This document shows, piece by piece, positions 23,938 through 33,326 of a stretch of DNA of 64,000 bases. The stretch lies in the NCBI GenBank assembly GCA_900112785.1, contig FONB01000019.1:1-64000 (forward strand). The letters are read 5' to 3'. Within the stretch, counting starts at the first letter, position 1, and every line of letters begins with the position of its first letter. The notes beneath the pieces are model-generated. The model was not told the origin of the DNA and ran no database searches. It saw only the letters and a program-made list of their open reading frames with translations. The position numbers and the translations under genes were made by a program. This DNA comes from Phytobacter palmae (GTDB taxonomy: Bacteria > Pseudomonadota > Gammaproteobacteria > Enterobacterales > Enterobacteriaceae).

Positions 23938-23968
23938 GCCCGGTGATGCGTTTATCCGGGCATTTTTC
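23938..23968 (+). terminator. rho-independent terminator of the amidotransferase gene
   Basis: GCCCGG at 23938-23943 pairs with CCGGGC at 23956-23961 and is followed by ATTTTTC. It starts 13 bases after the stop codon. Confidence 0.75.
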
Positions 23969-24086
23969 AAGGTTTGCTACGCGTAAATGGACGTACCCTG
24001 CAATCAGCACCAACTTTGCGTAGCCAGAATATCCACCATCAGGATCATAAAAGCTCACCAGCGAAAGCGGCGAGCCTGCTTGCTTA

Positions 24087-25499
24087 TCAGCGTATGACGC
24101 TAACGTTTTCCAGTTTTACCGGGGTTTCAGGTTTATCACCCACTTGCATAGAGACCGGGACAAAGACGTTAAATTCTTGCAGCCAGGCAAGTTTAGTACT
24201 GCTTTCCCGCTGTCCTTCGGTCGTATCATGACACTCAACTAACAGATACTTCCCGGTAAACTCTGGTGTAATGCTGCTTGCGTCACCTTCTTTCGTTACG
24301 TCGCAGCGTAACGTTGAAGCCGTAACTTTCTTGTCGGCATCAATACTGTCCCATTGCGCCTGATAGTGCTGGTCTTTCGCTAACGGGAAATGCAGATCCG
24401 TCTGCAATTTGTTAAGCACTGACGCCCCATGACTGATGGACATTGCGAACTTAAGTTGTAGCTGATTAGCCAGCGTTAAACGTTGTACGGTCCAGATACC
24501 ATATTCCTCTAACTTGCGGATATAACCATCTGGTTGCACATCCAATTGTACTTTGACCTTCCCGAACGCGCTGGCTTCGGTATAACGAATCTGTTTAAAA
24601 CGTGCCTGCGCCCAGGGTTTGATAATGGATTGTGCCTGCTGCTCAATTCCGGCAGGGAGGGGATATTTATTCAGCCATTGCGGATTGTTATTACTCAGAT
24701 CGGGCATTGTTGGCCCCATCAGCGTTGATGCTTTTTTGTTAGCGGCAGGTACGAAATGTCCGTCGGCGGAGAATATTTTGCCGGCTGGTAATTGGCAGAG
24801 CTGCGCGAAACGTTGTGCCTTTTCAGGGCTAATAGTGAAGCTACTCTTGCGGCGAATAATATCAGCAGTGATGAGTGAGTCCGTAACGCGTCCATCGCTA
24901 TCGAAGTTCATTGCAGCGACAGCGTCGCCCTGATGGGTTTTACAGTTGTAAATGTAATGTTCAATTTTTAATACCAGCGGCGCATCGTAAGGTGGTTCCC
25001 AAATGATATCTGCAAAGTCATATCCCATGCGTACCGATAAAATATCACCCTTGCGCTGAATGCTATTAACATCGACAAGTTCGGTAATGCCCGTTGCAGA
25101 GGTGGCTGATAATTTTTCCCATCGCGCCTCCTTTATCGGTAGCTCGCAAACCTTGCGGATATCCTCTGCCGTCATTTGCTTATCATCCTGTGCCGGCCCA
25201 TAGCGGAGGTAGCTGTTGCCGTAAAAGCGGGCTTTGGTTAACCCCTCCTCGTTAAGTAAGTCCCTGTACAGAACTTGTGCCTGGCCCTGCCGGCAATCAA
25301 CGGAACGCCATTGCTGCGCTGTTTTGCCGTTATTAAAGTTTAAGGACAACATGTAATTCACACGATCATGAATTCTGGTGACAGATAAGGAGTTCATACT
25401 CACATCTGTCACCGCAACGTTATCTGCAGCCTGAACGAAAGACATCGGCAAGAGAGTGAGAAAAAAAAGCGGGCGCATTAAAGAGGGTATTCTGTACAT
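24087..25499 (-). CDS. exported protein of unknown function
   Basis: A 470-residue protein with a signal peptide (MYRIPSLMRPLFFLTLLPMS, cleavage after VQAA). The mature part has paired cysteines (VDCRQGQ, RKVCELP, YNCKTHQGD, AQLCQLP, LRCDVT, VECHDT) suggesting disulfides in the periplasm. Two similar halves around 'CxLPxxK/A' (KVCELPIKEARWE and QLCQLPAGKIFSA) hint at an internal duplication. The start at 25499 has AGGA six bases upstream. I do not recognise the family. It is isolated on the minus strand. Confidence 0.7.
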   Translation of the reverse strand: MYRIPSLMRPLFFLTLLPMSFVQAADNVAVTDVSMNSLSVTRIHDRVNYMLSLNFNNGKTAQQWRSVDCRQGQAQVLYRDLLNEEGLTKARFYGNSYLRYGPAQDDKQMTAEDIRKVCELPIKEARWEKLSATSATGITELVDVNSIQRKGDILSVRMGYDFADIIWEPPYDAPLVLKIEHYIYNCKTHQGDAVAAMNFDSDGRVTDSLITADIIRRKSSFTISPEKAQRFAQLCQLPAGKIFSADGHFVPAANKKASTLMGPTMPDLSNNNPQWLNKYPLPAGIEQQAQSIIKPWAQARFKQIRYTEASAFGKVKVQLDVQPDGYIRKLEEYGIWTVQRLTLANQLQLKFAMSISHGASVLNKLQTDLHFPLAKDQHYQAQWDSIDADKKVTASTLRCDVTKEGDASSITPEFTGKYLLVECHDTTEGQRESSTKLAWLQEFNVFVPVSMQVGDKPETPVKLENVSVIR

Positions 25500-25566
25500 A
25501 CATGTTCCTTCATATATCAATTAAGAAATAACACTATCGGCATCAAGGCGTAAATTATTAGTCTGA

Positions 25567-25860
25567 CTTAAATGTGTACCTGAGAAAACAAGCCAGCTCA
25601 GCGATGAAGATAAAACGCGTTACGCTTATCATCAGGCTGAACATCTGACACAACTGCGGCGTTATGGGCTGGTTCTGGCGCGTAACCGAGAGGTTGTCGA
25701 AGAACTCGTTCAGTCTGTCTGTTTCCGTGTGCCTGAAAAAAGCGCGCAGTTCACCCTGGCACCCGCATTGACAGTTGGTTATTCATCATCCTCCACGCCA
25801 TCTGGATTTCAGAAATACGTGCCCGCCGTGTTTTTTATTCGTTTCCAGCTACACATTGAT
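25567..25860 (+). pseudogene. frameshifted ECF sigma factor fragment
   Basis: One frame reads YHQAEHLTQLRRYGLVLARN then REVVEELVQSVCFRV, the region 2 pattern of ECF sigma factors (LRRYA..LT..R..AEDLVQ). Around 25755 the similarity moves to another frame: PGTRIDSWLFIILHAIWISE then IRARR, the region 2.4 'WLFTILHN.....RARR' pattern. There is no start codon in frame (TGA at 25564-25566), and region 4 is missing. It is a dead remnant of a regulatory locus. Confidence 0.6.
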
Positions 25861-26146
25861 TAACACTGGCAAAAATTAACAGTGCCTGCTTCGGGCGCTT
25901 TACAGACGAACCCAGTGACCTCGCCGCCGCGCTCTGCTGTCCGGGCCAGAAATCGCCCCCCAGAGTGCTTCGTGCAACTGCGCCTGGTGCGGAGACATTG
26001 TTTAAACATCAGAAAAGGGTCCTGGGCCTGACAGTTTTTAAGCAAAATACCAGCCATTGATGTTAATTTTTGCTGTAAGGTAAAGGTTGTGTTGTCGTTC
26101 AGTCTCTCTTCTCAATCGTGATGTCAGGTCTTATGGAGTCTGTACT
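25861..26146. other. gene-free stretch after the sigma-factor remnant
   Basis: The region is GC-rich near 25900-25990 and AT-rich just upstream of the acetyltransferase at 26147. A minus-strand frame exists at 25860-26057, but I cannot connect it to a family. No repeat or RNA gene is seen. Confidence 0.35.
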
Positions 26147-26770
26147 GTGAATGCGAAATTAATTGAGCCTTTGATGTCAGATTTATATTTGCTGGAGCCT
26201 TTGGATAAATCGCATGCGTCCGGTATGTATGCCGGCTTGTCTATTGAATCGGATTATAAATATATTCCATCCAACCCGCCGGCAAGCCTGGCTGAGTTGA
26301 TAGCGCGTTATGAGAGAGTTTCACAGCGGCATTCGCCAGATAAACGCGAAATATGGCTAAATTGGGTCATTATAAATCGTAAATCGGGCGCGTACCTGGG
26401 ATACGTTCAGTCGACCATTATGACTGATGAGTGCTGGGCATATATTGCTTACCATGTGTTTGGGGCGTATCAAAGAAAAGGGGTGGCAAAACAGTGTGTG
26501 CGCATGTTGATAGATTATTTATTTAATCATTATAACTTGTCTCATGTCGATGCATTGATCGACTCCCGGAATCTGGCCTCTGTTCGTTTAATGGAATGTT
26601 TGCAACTCAAAAAAATTAATGAGTTAAAAGATGCGGATTTTTTCAAAGGATCTACAAGCGATGAATTTCATTACAGAATTTTTAACAGTGAATGGGCGAT
26701 GAAGACGTGTAGTTATGGCTCTGAGTCACAGGATGATGAGAATATATCGCCATGGGGTAGGGGGCGATAA
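26147..26770 (+). CDS. GNAT-family N-acetyltransferase
   Basis: A protein of about 207 residues of the RimL-like group: LLEPLDKSHASGMYAGL at the start, GAYLGYVQSTIM, then the acetyl-CoA region AYHVFGAYQRKGVAKQCVRMLIDYLF and SRNLASVRLMECLQLKK. The start chosen is GTG at 26147 with GGAG eight bases upstream; ATG at 26174 is the alternative. The gene is AT-rich relative to neighbours. The acceptor is unknown. Confidence 0.8.
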   Translation: MNAKLIEPLMSDLYLLEPLDKSHASGMYAGLSIESDYKYIPSNPPASLAELIARYERVSQRHSPDKREIWLNWVIINRKSGAYLGYVQSTIMTDECWAYIAYHVFGAYQRKGVAKQCVRMLIDYLFNHYNLSHVDALIDSRNLASVRLMECLQLKKINELKDADFFKGSTSDEFHYRIFNSEWAMKTCSYGSESQDDENISPWGRGR

Positions 26771-26999
26771 ATAAAGTGTGATTTTTACATCCTCATCCGT
26801 TCAGCTAATTTTTTTGAGACTCAGAAATTCCCTGTAGCTATTTTACTTTTAAACCAGGCTTTCCATTGCCTGTATTACTAAACCAGTACTTTCAGATAAC
26901 AGAAATCGATACCGCTTCGACTGGCGCGACATAACATCACGCTGATAAAACAGGCATCCAGCAAGGACAGTAACCGGACGCCCGGAAAGGCAGGGAACG

Positions 27000-27476
27000 T
27001 TACAGGCCCAGCTCAGATAAACCTGGATGGTCATCCGGACGGCGTCCCAGAGGCCAGTGGAACTTGCGCTCACTCTCTTTGATAGGCATGTCATTGATAC
27101 AGGCGTAGCGATGATGCATCAGCCCGTCTTCACCAAATTCCCAGTTTTCGTTCCCGTAAGAACGGAACCAGTTACCGGAGTCATCGCGCCACTCATAAGC
27201 GTAGCGGACCGCAATGCGGTTACCGTCAAACGCCCAGAGTTCTTTGATGAGACGGTACTCCAGCTCTTTTTTCCACTTACGCGCGAGGAATTTCCTGGCT
27301 TCTTCACGATCATTGGCAAACTCTGCGCGGTTGCGCCATTTGGTATCCAGAGAGTAGGCAAGGGATACTTTTTCGGCATCGCGGCTGTTCCAGCCGTCCT
27401 CAGCAAGCCTTACTTTTTCAATTGCTGATTCGCGGGTGAACGGCGGAAGGGGCGGACGGACTTGTGAAGCGGACAT
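27000..27476 (-). CDS. DUF1348 / NTF2-like family protein
   Basis: A 158-residue protein with the well-conserved DUF1348 pattern: [93 protein letters not shown] and [16 protein letters not shown]. It is predicted to have an NTF2/SnoaL fold, role unknown. It lies just downstream of the TetR gene on the same strand; the pair is probably a regulator-plus-target operon. Confidence 0.88.
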   Translation of the reverse strand: MSASQVRPPLPPFTRESAIEKVRLAEDGWNSRDAEKVSLAYSLDTKWRNRAEFANDREEARKFLARKWKKELEYRLIKELWAFDGNRIAVRYAYEWRDDSGNWFRSYGNENWEFGEDGLMHHRYACINDMPIKESERKFHWPLGRRPDDHPGLSELGL

Positions 27477-27540
27477 GGTGGTGCCTCCGGAATAATTGGA
27501 TATTTCAGTGAGTATTTCATCTTTGGAAAAGAGGTCTCTG

Positions 27541-28107
27541 CTATGAGACCTGTTTCAGTAACAGCTGAGCGACAGCTTTTGCATCATCGGCGGCGCTGTA
27601 ATCACCCATTACGCGTGACATGGTGATGGCGCCTTCAATCAGTATCAGTAACTGCCGGGCCAGAGGTAACGCCTGTGCTGTATTCAGTTGTCCGGTCAGC
27701 TCAAGCACGTAGTCCAGTAGCTTTTGTTTATGCAGCCTGGCTATCTGACGAACCGGATCAGAAGGATCACCCACTTCGCCTGCCGTGTTGATAAATGCGC
27801 ATCCGCGATAACCCTCTGATTCGAACCAGCCTTTAAGCACGGTGAACATGTTCAGGATGCGCTCCTGCGGCGTATCCGCCTTGTTACATTCCGTTCTGAA
27901 CCATTCCATCCAGCGTACATCGCGCGCATTCAGCGCCGCCGCTGCCACTTCGTCCTTGTTCGTGAAATGGTGATAAATACTTTTCCGGGCCACGCCTGAG
28001 CTCTTCACCAGGAGATCCATACCGGTGGCATGAATACCGTTCTGGTAGATGAGTTCTTCAGCGGTCGCGAGAATTCTCTCCCGCGTGTTTGTCGTGTTTT
28101 TGTTCAT
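27541..28107 (-). CDS. TetR-family transcriptional repressor
   Basis: A 188-residue TetR regulator. The HTH is [47 protein letters not shown]. The C-terminal ligand domain includes a Cys in [16 protein letters not shown], typical of the TetR_C_16/YxaF-like group. The start at 28107 ([10 protein letters not shown]) leaves the operator palindrome at 28116-28135 just upstream. It likely represses itself and the DUF1348 gene. Confidence 0.9.
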   Translation of the reverse strand: MNKNTTNTRERILATAEELIYQNGIHATGMDLLVKSSGVARKSIYHHFTNKDEVAAAALNARDVRWMEWFRTECNKADTPQERILNMFTVLKGWFESEGYRGCAFINTAGEVGDPSDPVRQIARLHKQKLLDYVLELTGQLNTAQALPLARQLLILIEGAITMSRVMGDYSAADDAKAVAQLLLKQVS

Positions 28108-28115
28108 AGGATGAT

Positions 28116-28135
28116 GGTAGAACGATCGTTCTACC
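28116..28135. promoter_or_regulatory. perfect 20-bp palindrome, TetR operator
   Basis: GGTAGAACGATCGTTCTACC is a perfect palindrome nine bases before the TetR start. The AACGATCGTT core matches the 'RAACGNNCGTTY' style of operators in this TetR subgroup. Autorepression is the natural reading. Confidence 0.75.
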
Positions 28136-28697
28136 TCGGTCAAGAGTTAGTTGATAATCTTTTTGCCTGGTGACGGAAGGCATGCCAAAAATGGTTTTAA
28201 ATCAATAAGAAACTACAGTTCGGGCATAAAAATTAATACAAAGTGTACTTCACCGGAACGGAAAACCGATATCCGGCAGGGCAATCTGTACGCTCTGAGC
28301 ATGAAGGGGGAATGCAGCGCCTGGGGAGGAGATTAAAAAGCCCAGTATAAATAAGGCTGTCTTTGTTTCTGGTGTTAATGAATCAGTTGCGCAGAGCCGC
28401 CTTGTTTGAAGGGCGGCCCGATAACGCCAGACTCTCTTTGACTGCGCGTTCCATCTGGGGTCTGTTGAGAATGAGAGAGGTGCGCTCACCGGGCACAGTC
28501 AACCTGAATTCGTCAGTGAGTGGCATAAGGGATATCAGATACCATTGCCCTTTTAATAAAAGCCAGTTCATTTTATACCTCGATCACTATACGGTGAGTT
28601 TGACCGACCCACAGATCCCGATGATTACTGCTTTTCCTGCTAACGCAAATTACAGGTGCGGTTAAACTCTGACACTCTTCATAAAAGGCCAGAATCA
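28136..28697. other. gene-poor stretch between TetR and CGNR genes
   Basis: About 560 bases with one weak minus-strand small-gene candidate (28383-28571). The 5' part, to about 28250, is AT-rich and non-coding. I see no repeat copy here. Confidence 0.4.
28383..28571 (-). CDS. small hypothetical protein
   Basis: A 62-residue frame (MNWLLLKGQWYLISLMPLTD...SNKAALRN) with GAGG seven bases before the ATG. It may be a true small gene or the tail of a broken one. It has no recognisable domain. The good ribosome-binding site is the only positive evidence. Confidence 0.35.
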   Translation of the reverse strand: MNWLLLKGQWYLISLMPLTDEFRLTVPGERTSLILNRPQMERAVKESLALSGRPSNKAALRN

Positions 28698-29273
28698 TTA
28701 CGCATTCTTCCTGTTCCGGAAGGCTGCCACTTTCATCCGATTGCCGCAGGTTGCCATACTGCACCAGCGGCGGCGATGCGATTTGCTCAAATCGTGAAAG
28801 AGCAAAATACAGTTATGGGCTTCGCACTGACGCACATATTCGAATTTGTCGTCAGTGACCAGCTTCACCAGGCTGTCGGCAACAGGCCAGAGAAGAGTGG
28901 CAGGGCTATTCATCGCTGAACGAACCTCAATACGGTATTGCTGTGTAGCGTTATCCCATTGCAGCCTTGTCTCAGGATGCCCTTTATCAAGGATCCTGTT
29001 AATCACCGTCAGATCCGATGCAACGGATTCCATAGCGGCATGCACAACCGCTCTGGCCGCGCCGCGCAGCTGGCGAGCCTCAACCAGCAAGCCGGCAGGA
29101 GCTTGAGTGCCTTTCGGCACCAGACCCGCCGTTTCCAGCCAGTCTATGACGCTGAGATCGCTCACAAAACAATCATGTCGTTCATCACCTGTTCCGTATT
29201 CGCTGTTGATGAAATCCAGCGCGAGGTTATCGGCCAGGAAGAGAGGCTGAGAAGAAAGCGGTTTGATTTCCAT
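28698..29273 (-). CDS. CGNR zinc-finger/ABATE-domain protein
   Basis: A 191-residue protein. The N-terminal ABATE part (LFLADNLALDFINSEYG...DWLETAGLV) is followed by a C-terminal CGNR zinc finger, CEAHNCILLFHDLSKSHRRRWCSMATCGNR (four cysteines). These are predicted stress-linked transcription regulators. It is divergent from the hydrolase gene at 29365 and probably represses it. Confidence 0.88.
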   Translation of the reverse strand: MEIKPLSSQPLFLADNLALDFINSEYGTGDERHDCFVSDLSVIDWLETAGLVPKGTQAPAGLLVEARQLRGAARAVVHAAMESVASDLTVINRILDKGHPETRLQWDNATQQYRIEVRSAMNSPATLLWPVADSLVKLVTDDKFEYVRQCEAHNCILLFHDLSKSHRRRWCSMATCGNRMKVAAFRNRKNA

Positions 29274-29364
29274 ACATGTCCGTAACTCATAAAATCATTT
29301 TGACAGGTTACCAGATTTCCATGTAACCTTCAATTTCATACTTTAAGGGTTACACGAGGTTATC

Positions 29365-30291
29365 ATGGCTGCTTCCACTTCCGGATCATCTGCGGCAGAG
29401 AGTGCATCTGCCCCGTCGACTAAGCAGGTTCATTACCGCTATAAACAGGCCGGCAACGTTAACGTTTTCTACCGTGAAGCCGGTGATGACACGGCGCCGG
29501 TATTACTTATGCTTCACGGTTTCGCAGGTTCATCGTTTATGTTTCGTGACCTTTTTAGCCAACTGGCCGATCGCTATCATCTGATCGCGCCAGATCTACC
29601 GGCCTTTGGTTTTACCGAGGCTCCGGGCCAGGGCGCCTGGGCATACACTTTTGACCAGCTTGCAGAGACAATCGATCGGTTTACAGAGGAGCTCGGCCTG
29701 CATTGCTATGCGCTTATGGTTCATGACTATGGCGCGCCAGTCGGGTGGCGACTGGCAGCCGCGCATCCGGAGCGGGTGACGGCGATCATTTCTCAGAATG
29801 GCAACGCCTATGAAGAGGGGCTGGGAGAGGCCTGGGCGCCTGTGCAGCAATACTGGCGCGAACCCACGCCGGAAAACCGCAGTGCGCTGCAGGAATTCCC
29901 CACGCCTGCTTCTATCAAATGGCAGTATCTGGAAGGTGTTAGCGATCCGTCTCTGGTTTCGCCTGATGGTTATACTCTTGAAGGGATGCAGGTATCGAGG
30001 CCGGGCAATGCGGAGATCCAACTGGATCTGTTGCTGGATTACGCCTCGAATGTGAAAAAGTATCCCTCCTTCCAGCGCTATTTCCGCGAGTACCAGCCAC
30101 CATTGCTGGCCGTCTGGGGAAAAAATGACCCGTTTTTCCTCGCGGCGGGTGCTCAGGCATGGAAACGTGATCTGCCAGACGCAGAGATAAACTTTTATGA
30201 TACTGGCCACTTCGCACTGGAAACGCATGCAAAAGAGATAGGTTTGGCCATTCGTGATTTTCTGGACCGGCATCTCCGCCAGCCAGATTAG
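29365..30291 (+). CDS. alpha/beta hydrolase with Asp nucleophile (haloalkane/epoxide-hydrolase-like)
   Basis: A 308-residue hydrolase. The oxyanion region is LMLHGFAGSSFMFRDL. The nucleophile elbow is VHDYGAP, with Asp121 in place of Ser, as in haloalkane dehalogenases and epoxide hydrolases. The acid/His end is AVWGKNDPFF and DTGHFALETH. A low-complexity Ser/Ala N-terminus (ASTSGSSAAESASAPS) precedes the domain and could be a linker or weak export region. It is divergent from the CGNR regulator. Substrate is unknown. Confidence 0.85.
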   Translation: MAASTSGSSAAESASAPSTKQVHYRYKQAGNVNVFYREAGDDTAPVLLMLHGFAGSSFMFRDLFSQLADRYHLIAPDLPAFGFTEAPGQGAWAYTFDQLAETIDRFTEELGLHCYALMVHDYGAPVGWRLAAAHPERVTAIISQNGNAYEEGLGEAWAPVQQYWREPTPENRSALQEFPTPASIKWQYLEGVSDPSLVSPDGYTLEGMQVSRPGNAEIQLDLLLDYASNVKKYPSFQRYFREYQPPLLAVWGKNDPFFLAAGAQAWKRDLPDAEINFYDTGHFALETHAKEIGLAIRDFLDRHLRQPD

Positions 30292-30501
30292 CGACGTGCA
30301 TGGCACAGTGGCCTGATAAGCGAAATTTTTAAATCAAACCGTTAAACACGTTTTCTTTTCAGCTTCCCACGATAGACTCGCGCCGCGCCCCGACGAGGCG
30401 GCCGGCCGGTTTACCGACGGGTCCCTGAACCGCTGGCTGTCGTCAGAACCACCGCACAGGCAGGCCGATCTCTGCCCGAGCAAGAAACGGAAGGTCGCCA
30501 T

Positions 30502-30650
30502 TCAGATAAGCCAGTCTATCCAGTTGGTAAACGGCGGGAAATAAAAGTGCGGGTGCGGGTCAATCAACGTAACCGGTACTGCGGGCAGCGATTGGTCTGC
30601 CCACAACCGCGATACACCTTCCTTTACCAGAAAGATATTATTCAGGCCAA
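30502..30650 (-). pseudogene. possible LysR C-terminal remnant
   Basis: The minus-strand frame reads NNIFLVKEGVSRLWADQSLP then AVPVTLIDPHPHFYFPPFTN and WIDWLI before a stop at 30502-30504. The 'P.PV.......F.PF....DWL' spacing resembles the last strand and helix of LysR effector domains. No upstream part survives, and it overlaps the end of the AraC gene slightly. Tentative. Confidence 0.3.
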
Positions 30651-31564
30651 TATGATTCAGCTTTAACCTTTAATAAGTGACGTAAGCGACGGGCTTCTTT
30701 TTGGGGGGGAAAACCAAAGAATCGGCTAAATTCTCTGCTGAATTGTGTCGGACTGACATAGCCAACGCTTAAAGCGGCTTCACTGGCGGTGACATTCCTT
30801 TTTACCATTAAGAAACGAGCCTGATGTAACCTGATGGAAATAAGATACTGTTTTGGTGTTGTACCTGTGAATGCTCTGAAATGGCGATGAAAAGAGGGGG
30901 GACTCATCCCGGCCACCTCAGCGAGCATATCAATGTCAATATTATCCATAAATCGGGTATGCATCGTACGGATAGCGCCAGCAATTTGCCTGAAATGCCC
31001 TTTTCCGGAGAGCGCCGCCCTTATTGATGCTCCCTGCGTATCGATCAGTACACGATAATAAAGTTCTCTCAGAATACCTGCGCCCAGAATTCTGGCTTTC
31101 TCTTCATCAGCAAGTACGGTCAGAAGGCGATAAACCGTATCTGTCAGCTCTTCCCCCAGGGGGGTGGAAAACATAATTGCCGCTTTATCTGCATCACTAA
31201 TGCCCGCTTCTCCCATTTCAATCAGCAGTTCAGCAATAAGGGCAACATCAAGCGATACTGACATAGCCAGGAGCGGTTCCTCATGGCTGGCAGTCGTCTG
31301 GCTGGTAAACGGAAGAGGGACCGGGACAACCAGATAATGTCCGGGGTCGTAGGTAAATTCCCGTCCCCCGATCAAACCCATTTTCTTTCCCTGCACAACA
31401 ATAACTATACAGGGTTCATAAAGGACGGGGGTATGAGGCATAGACTCATTTACCCGCAACAGTTTTACCTCCTTCATAAAGGTGCGTGTATAGCCTTCAT
31501 CCGGAGTAAGAGAAAGAAAAGCAGGGATCATTTTTCGCGTAAGTATTGCGCTAAGTTCAGACAC
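30638..31564 (-). CDS. AraC-family transcriptional regulator
   Basis: A 308-residue regulator with an N-terminal AraC_N sensor (ESMPHTPVLYEPCIVIVVQGKKMGLIGGREFTYDPGHYLVVPVPLP) and a double HTH (IDMLAEVAGMSPPSFHRHFRAFTG, then ASEAALSVGYVSPTQFSREFSRFFGFPP). The YqhC-like subgroup typically controls divergent aldehyde reductases or SDRs. Here two SDR genes lie divergently at 31846 and 32610. Confidence 0.88.
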   Translation of the reverse strand: MSELSAILTRKMIPAFLSLTPDEGYTRTFMKEVKLLRVNESMPHTPVLYEPCIVIVVQGKKMGLIGGREFTYDPGHYLVVPVPLPFTSQTTASHEEPLLAMSVSLDVALIAELLIEMGEAGISDADKAAIMFSTPLGEELTDTVYRLLTVLADEEKARILGAGILRELYYRVLIDTQGASIRAALSGKGHFRQIAGAIRTMHTRFMDNIDIDMLAEVAGMSPPSFHRHFRAFTGTTPKQYLISIRLHQARFLMVKRNVTASEAALSVGYVSPTQFSREFSRFFGFPPQKEARRLRHLLKVKAESYWPE

Positions 31565-31845
31565 GATGACTCCTGAAATAAAACATTAAAGGATAATCTT
31601 TAACGGATAATTTCGATTTTCTGCAAAGCATTTTGATAGAAAAAGATAATATTCGTATGGTAATCGACATTGTTGCATATATCCACTTCTCATATCCTCT
31701 TAGTCACGAAAAGCACCCCTATTGAAACTCTCAGAGCATCTCAATCCCCGGAGTGTGGGTTACTTGCAGGGGCAGGGAAGTTTCAGTGCCAACTGATGAA
31801 CGTAAGGACGCTTCGGCAACGTAATACGGCAAGTGAGGAGTAAAA

Positions 31846-32592
31846 ATGACAGATTCTTTAGGTCTGAAGAACCGCGTGGCAATTGTAACGGGAGCGGCGG
31901 GTGATATTGGCAGGGCGACTGTCGAGCTTCTGATAGGCCATGGAGCACAGGTTGTGGCGCTGGATATTGCCCGGGAGGTTCATTCACTGGCATTGAACAA
32001 TCAGGTGATAACACGGGTCTGCGACGTCAGCAAGGAGCATGAAGTCATTAGCTCAGTGGCTCTGGCCAGGGATAAATGCGGGGGAGTGGATATTCTCATT
32101 AACAATGCGGGTAAGACCCTCAATAAACTCGTAACCGAGACCTCAACTCAGGAATGGGACAGCATTATGGCCATTAATGCCAGAGGCTATTTTCTCCTGT
32201 GCCGGGAAAGCCTGAAGGTCATGCAGCCCCGCAGACAGGGCGCGATTGTCAATGTTGCGTCCGTAGTGTGTACGGTTGGCATGAAAGCCACTGCCGCCTA
32301 CTCGGCGTCTAAAGGCGCAATAGTCCAGTTGACAAAAGTGTTGGCTCTGGAAGCGGCTGAATATGGTATCCGGGTGAATGCTGTCGCCCCCGGTGTCGTC
32401 GAAACGAATATTCTCTCAGGCATAGTGGAAGACAGCCGGGCGACATTGGCAAGCTACGGTCATGCTCATCCACTTGGGCGCGTGGCTCAGCCGGAAGAAA
32501 TTGCAGAAGCCATTCTCTGGCTTGCTTCCCCTAAAGCCAGTTTTGTTACGGGAACGGTATTAATGGCTGACGGCGGTTATACCGCACAGTAA
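31846..32592 (+). CDS. SDR-family oxidoreductase
   Basis: A 248-residue classical SDR: AIVTGAAGDIGRATVELL (TGxxxGxG with D), LINNAGKTL, VNVASVVCT (catalytic Ser), AAYSASKGAI (YxxxK) and the C-terminal VTGTVLMADGGYTAQ typical of FabG-like members. First of two SDR genes, probably co-transcribed and controlled by the divergent AraC gene. Confidence 0.88.
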   Translation: MTDSLGLKNRVAIVTGAAGDIGRATVELLIGHGAQVVALDIAREVHSLALNNQVITRVCDVSKEHEVISSVALARDKCGGVDILINNAGKTLNKLVTETSTQEWDSIMAINARGYFLLCRESLKVMQPRRQGAIVNVASVVCTVGMKATAAYSASKGAIVQLTKVLALEAAEYGIRVNAVAPGVVETNILSGIVEDSRATLASYGHAHPLGRVAQPEEIAEAILWLASPKASFVTGTVLMADGGYTAQ

Positions 32593-32609
32593 CAATCCGG
32601 AGCATTTTG

Positions 32610-33326
32610 ATGATGAAAAAACAGAGTATTTTGATTATCGGTTCTGATAAAGGGCTCGGGTTGGGCCTGACCGAAGCCTATTTGGAGAAGGGATGGAACG
32701 TTTTTGCCACGCACTTACCGGATGCTGATACCAGCCCATTATTCGCACTAAAAGAGGCTTATCCGGATAGCCTAACAACGGGTGAGGTTGATGTTACTGA
32801 GGAGTCCCATATCGGGCCACTTATTGCCAGATGCAGTGAACGACGGTTTGACATTATTTTCATGGTTGCCGGTATCTACGGCCCTTTACATCAGTCATTG
32901 TTGCAGGCATCTGACGCAGAATTCCAGCAGATTATGATGACCAATGCTTTTGGTCCGGCCCGCCTGGCCCGATATCTTCTGCCGTTCCTCGCGTGTGAGG
33001 GTACCCTGGTATTTATGTCGTCGCATCGGGCCAGCATTGGTGGCAACACCGAACCGGGAATAGGTCTTGATCTCTACCGGGCCAGTAAAGTGGCGCTGAA
33101 TATGTTGGCTCGTTGTATATATATGGATATGAAGCCGGGGGAACATACTGTCCTGTCAATCCATCCGGGCTGGGCGGCGACAGCAATGGGTACACTCGAT
33201 GGTGCAGTTGAAGCAGAGATTGAGGTGAAAACCAGCGTCAATGGAATGGTTGATGTGATTGAACTGCATCGCAATGATAAAGAACATCTGTTCCTCGACT
33301 ATGAGAATAACATCTGGCCGTGGTGA
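32610..33326 (+). CDS. SDR-family NAD(P)-dependent oxidoreductase
   Basis: A 238-residue SDR of the CsgA/sniffer-like type. The cofactor loop is ILIIGSDKGLGLGLTEAYLEKG and the NNAG position is FMVAGIYGP. The catalytic part is LVFMSSHRASIGGN and LYRASKVALNML (YxxxK). The active-site Ser and Lys are kept. The start at 32610 follows the first SDR by 17 bases with GGAG upstream; a TTG at 32607 is possible. Substrate is unknown. Confidence 0.85.
   Translation: MMKKQSILIIGSDKGLGLGLTEAYLEKGWNVFATHLPDADTSPLFALKEAYPDSLTTGEVDVTEESHIGPLIARCSERRFDIIFMVAGIYGPLHQSLLQASDAEFQQIMMTNAFGPARLARYLLPFLACEGTLVFMSSHRASIGGNTEPGIGLDLYRASKVALNMLARCIYMDMKPGEHTVLSIHPGWAATAMGTLDGAVEAEIEVKTSVNGMVDVIELHRNDKEHLFLDYENNIWPW

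Noticed and set aside
25860-26057. Minus-strand frame of 65 codons
   Set aside because: Arg/Gly/Cys-rich composition typical of a chance frame in GC-rich DNA; no start signal.
28363-28665. Plus-strand frame of 100 codons
   Set aside because: Overlaps the small minus-strand candidate, lacks a ribosome-binding site and has no gene-like pattern.
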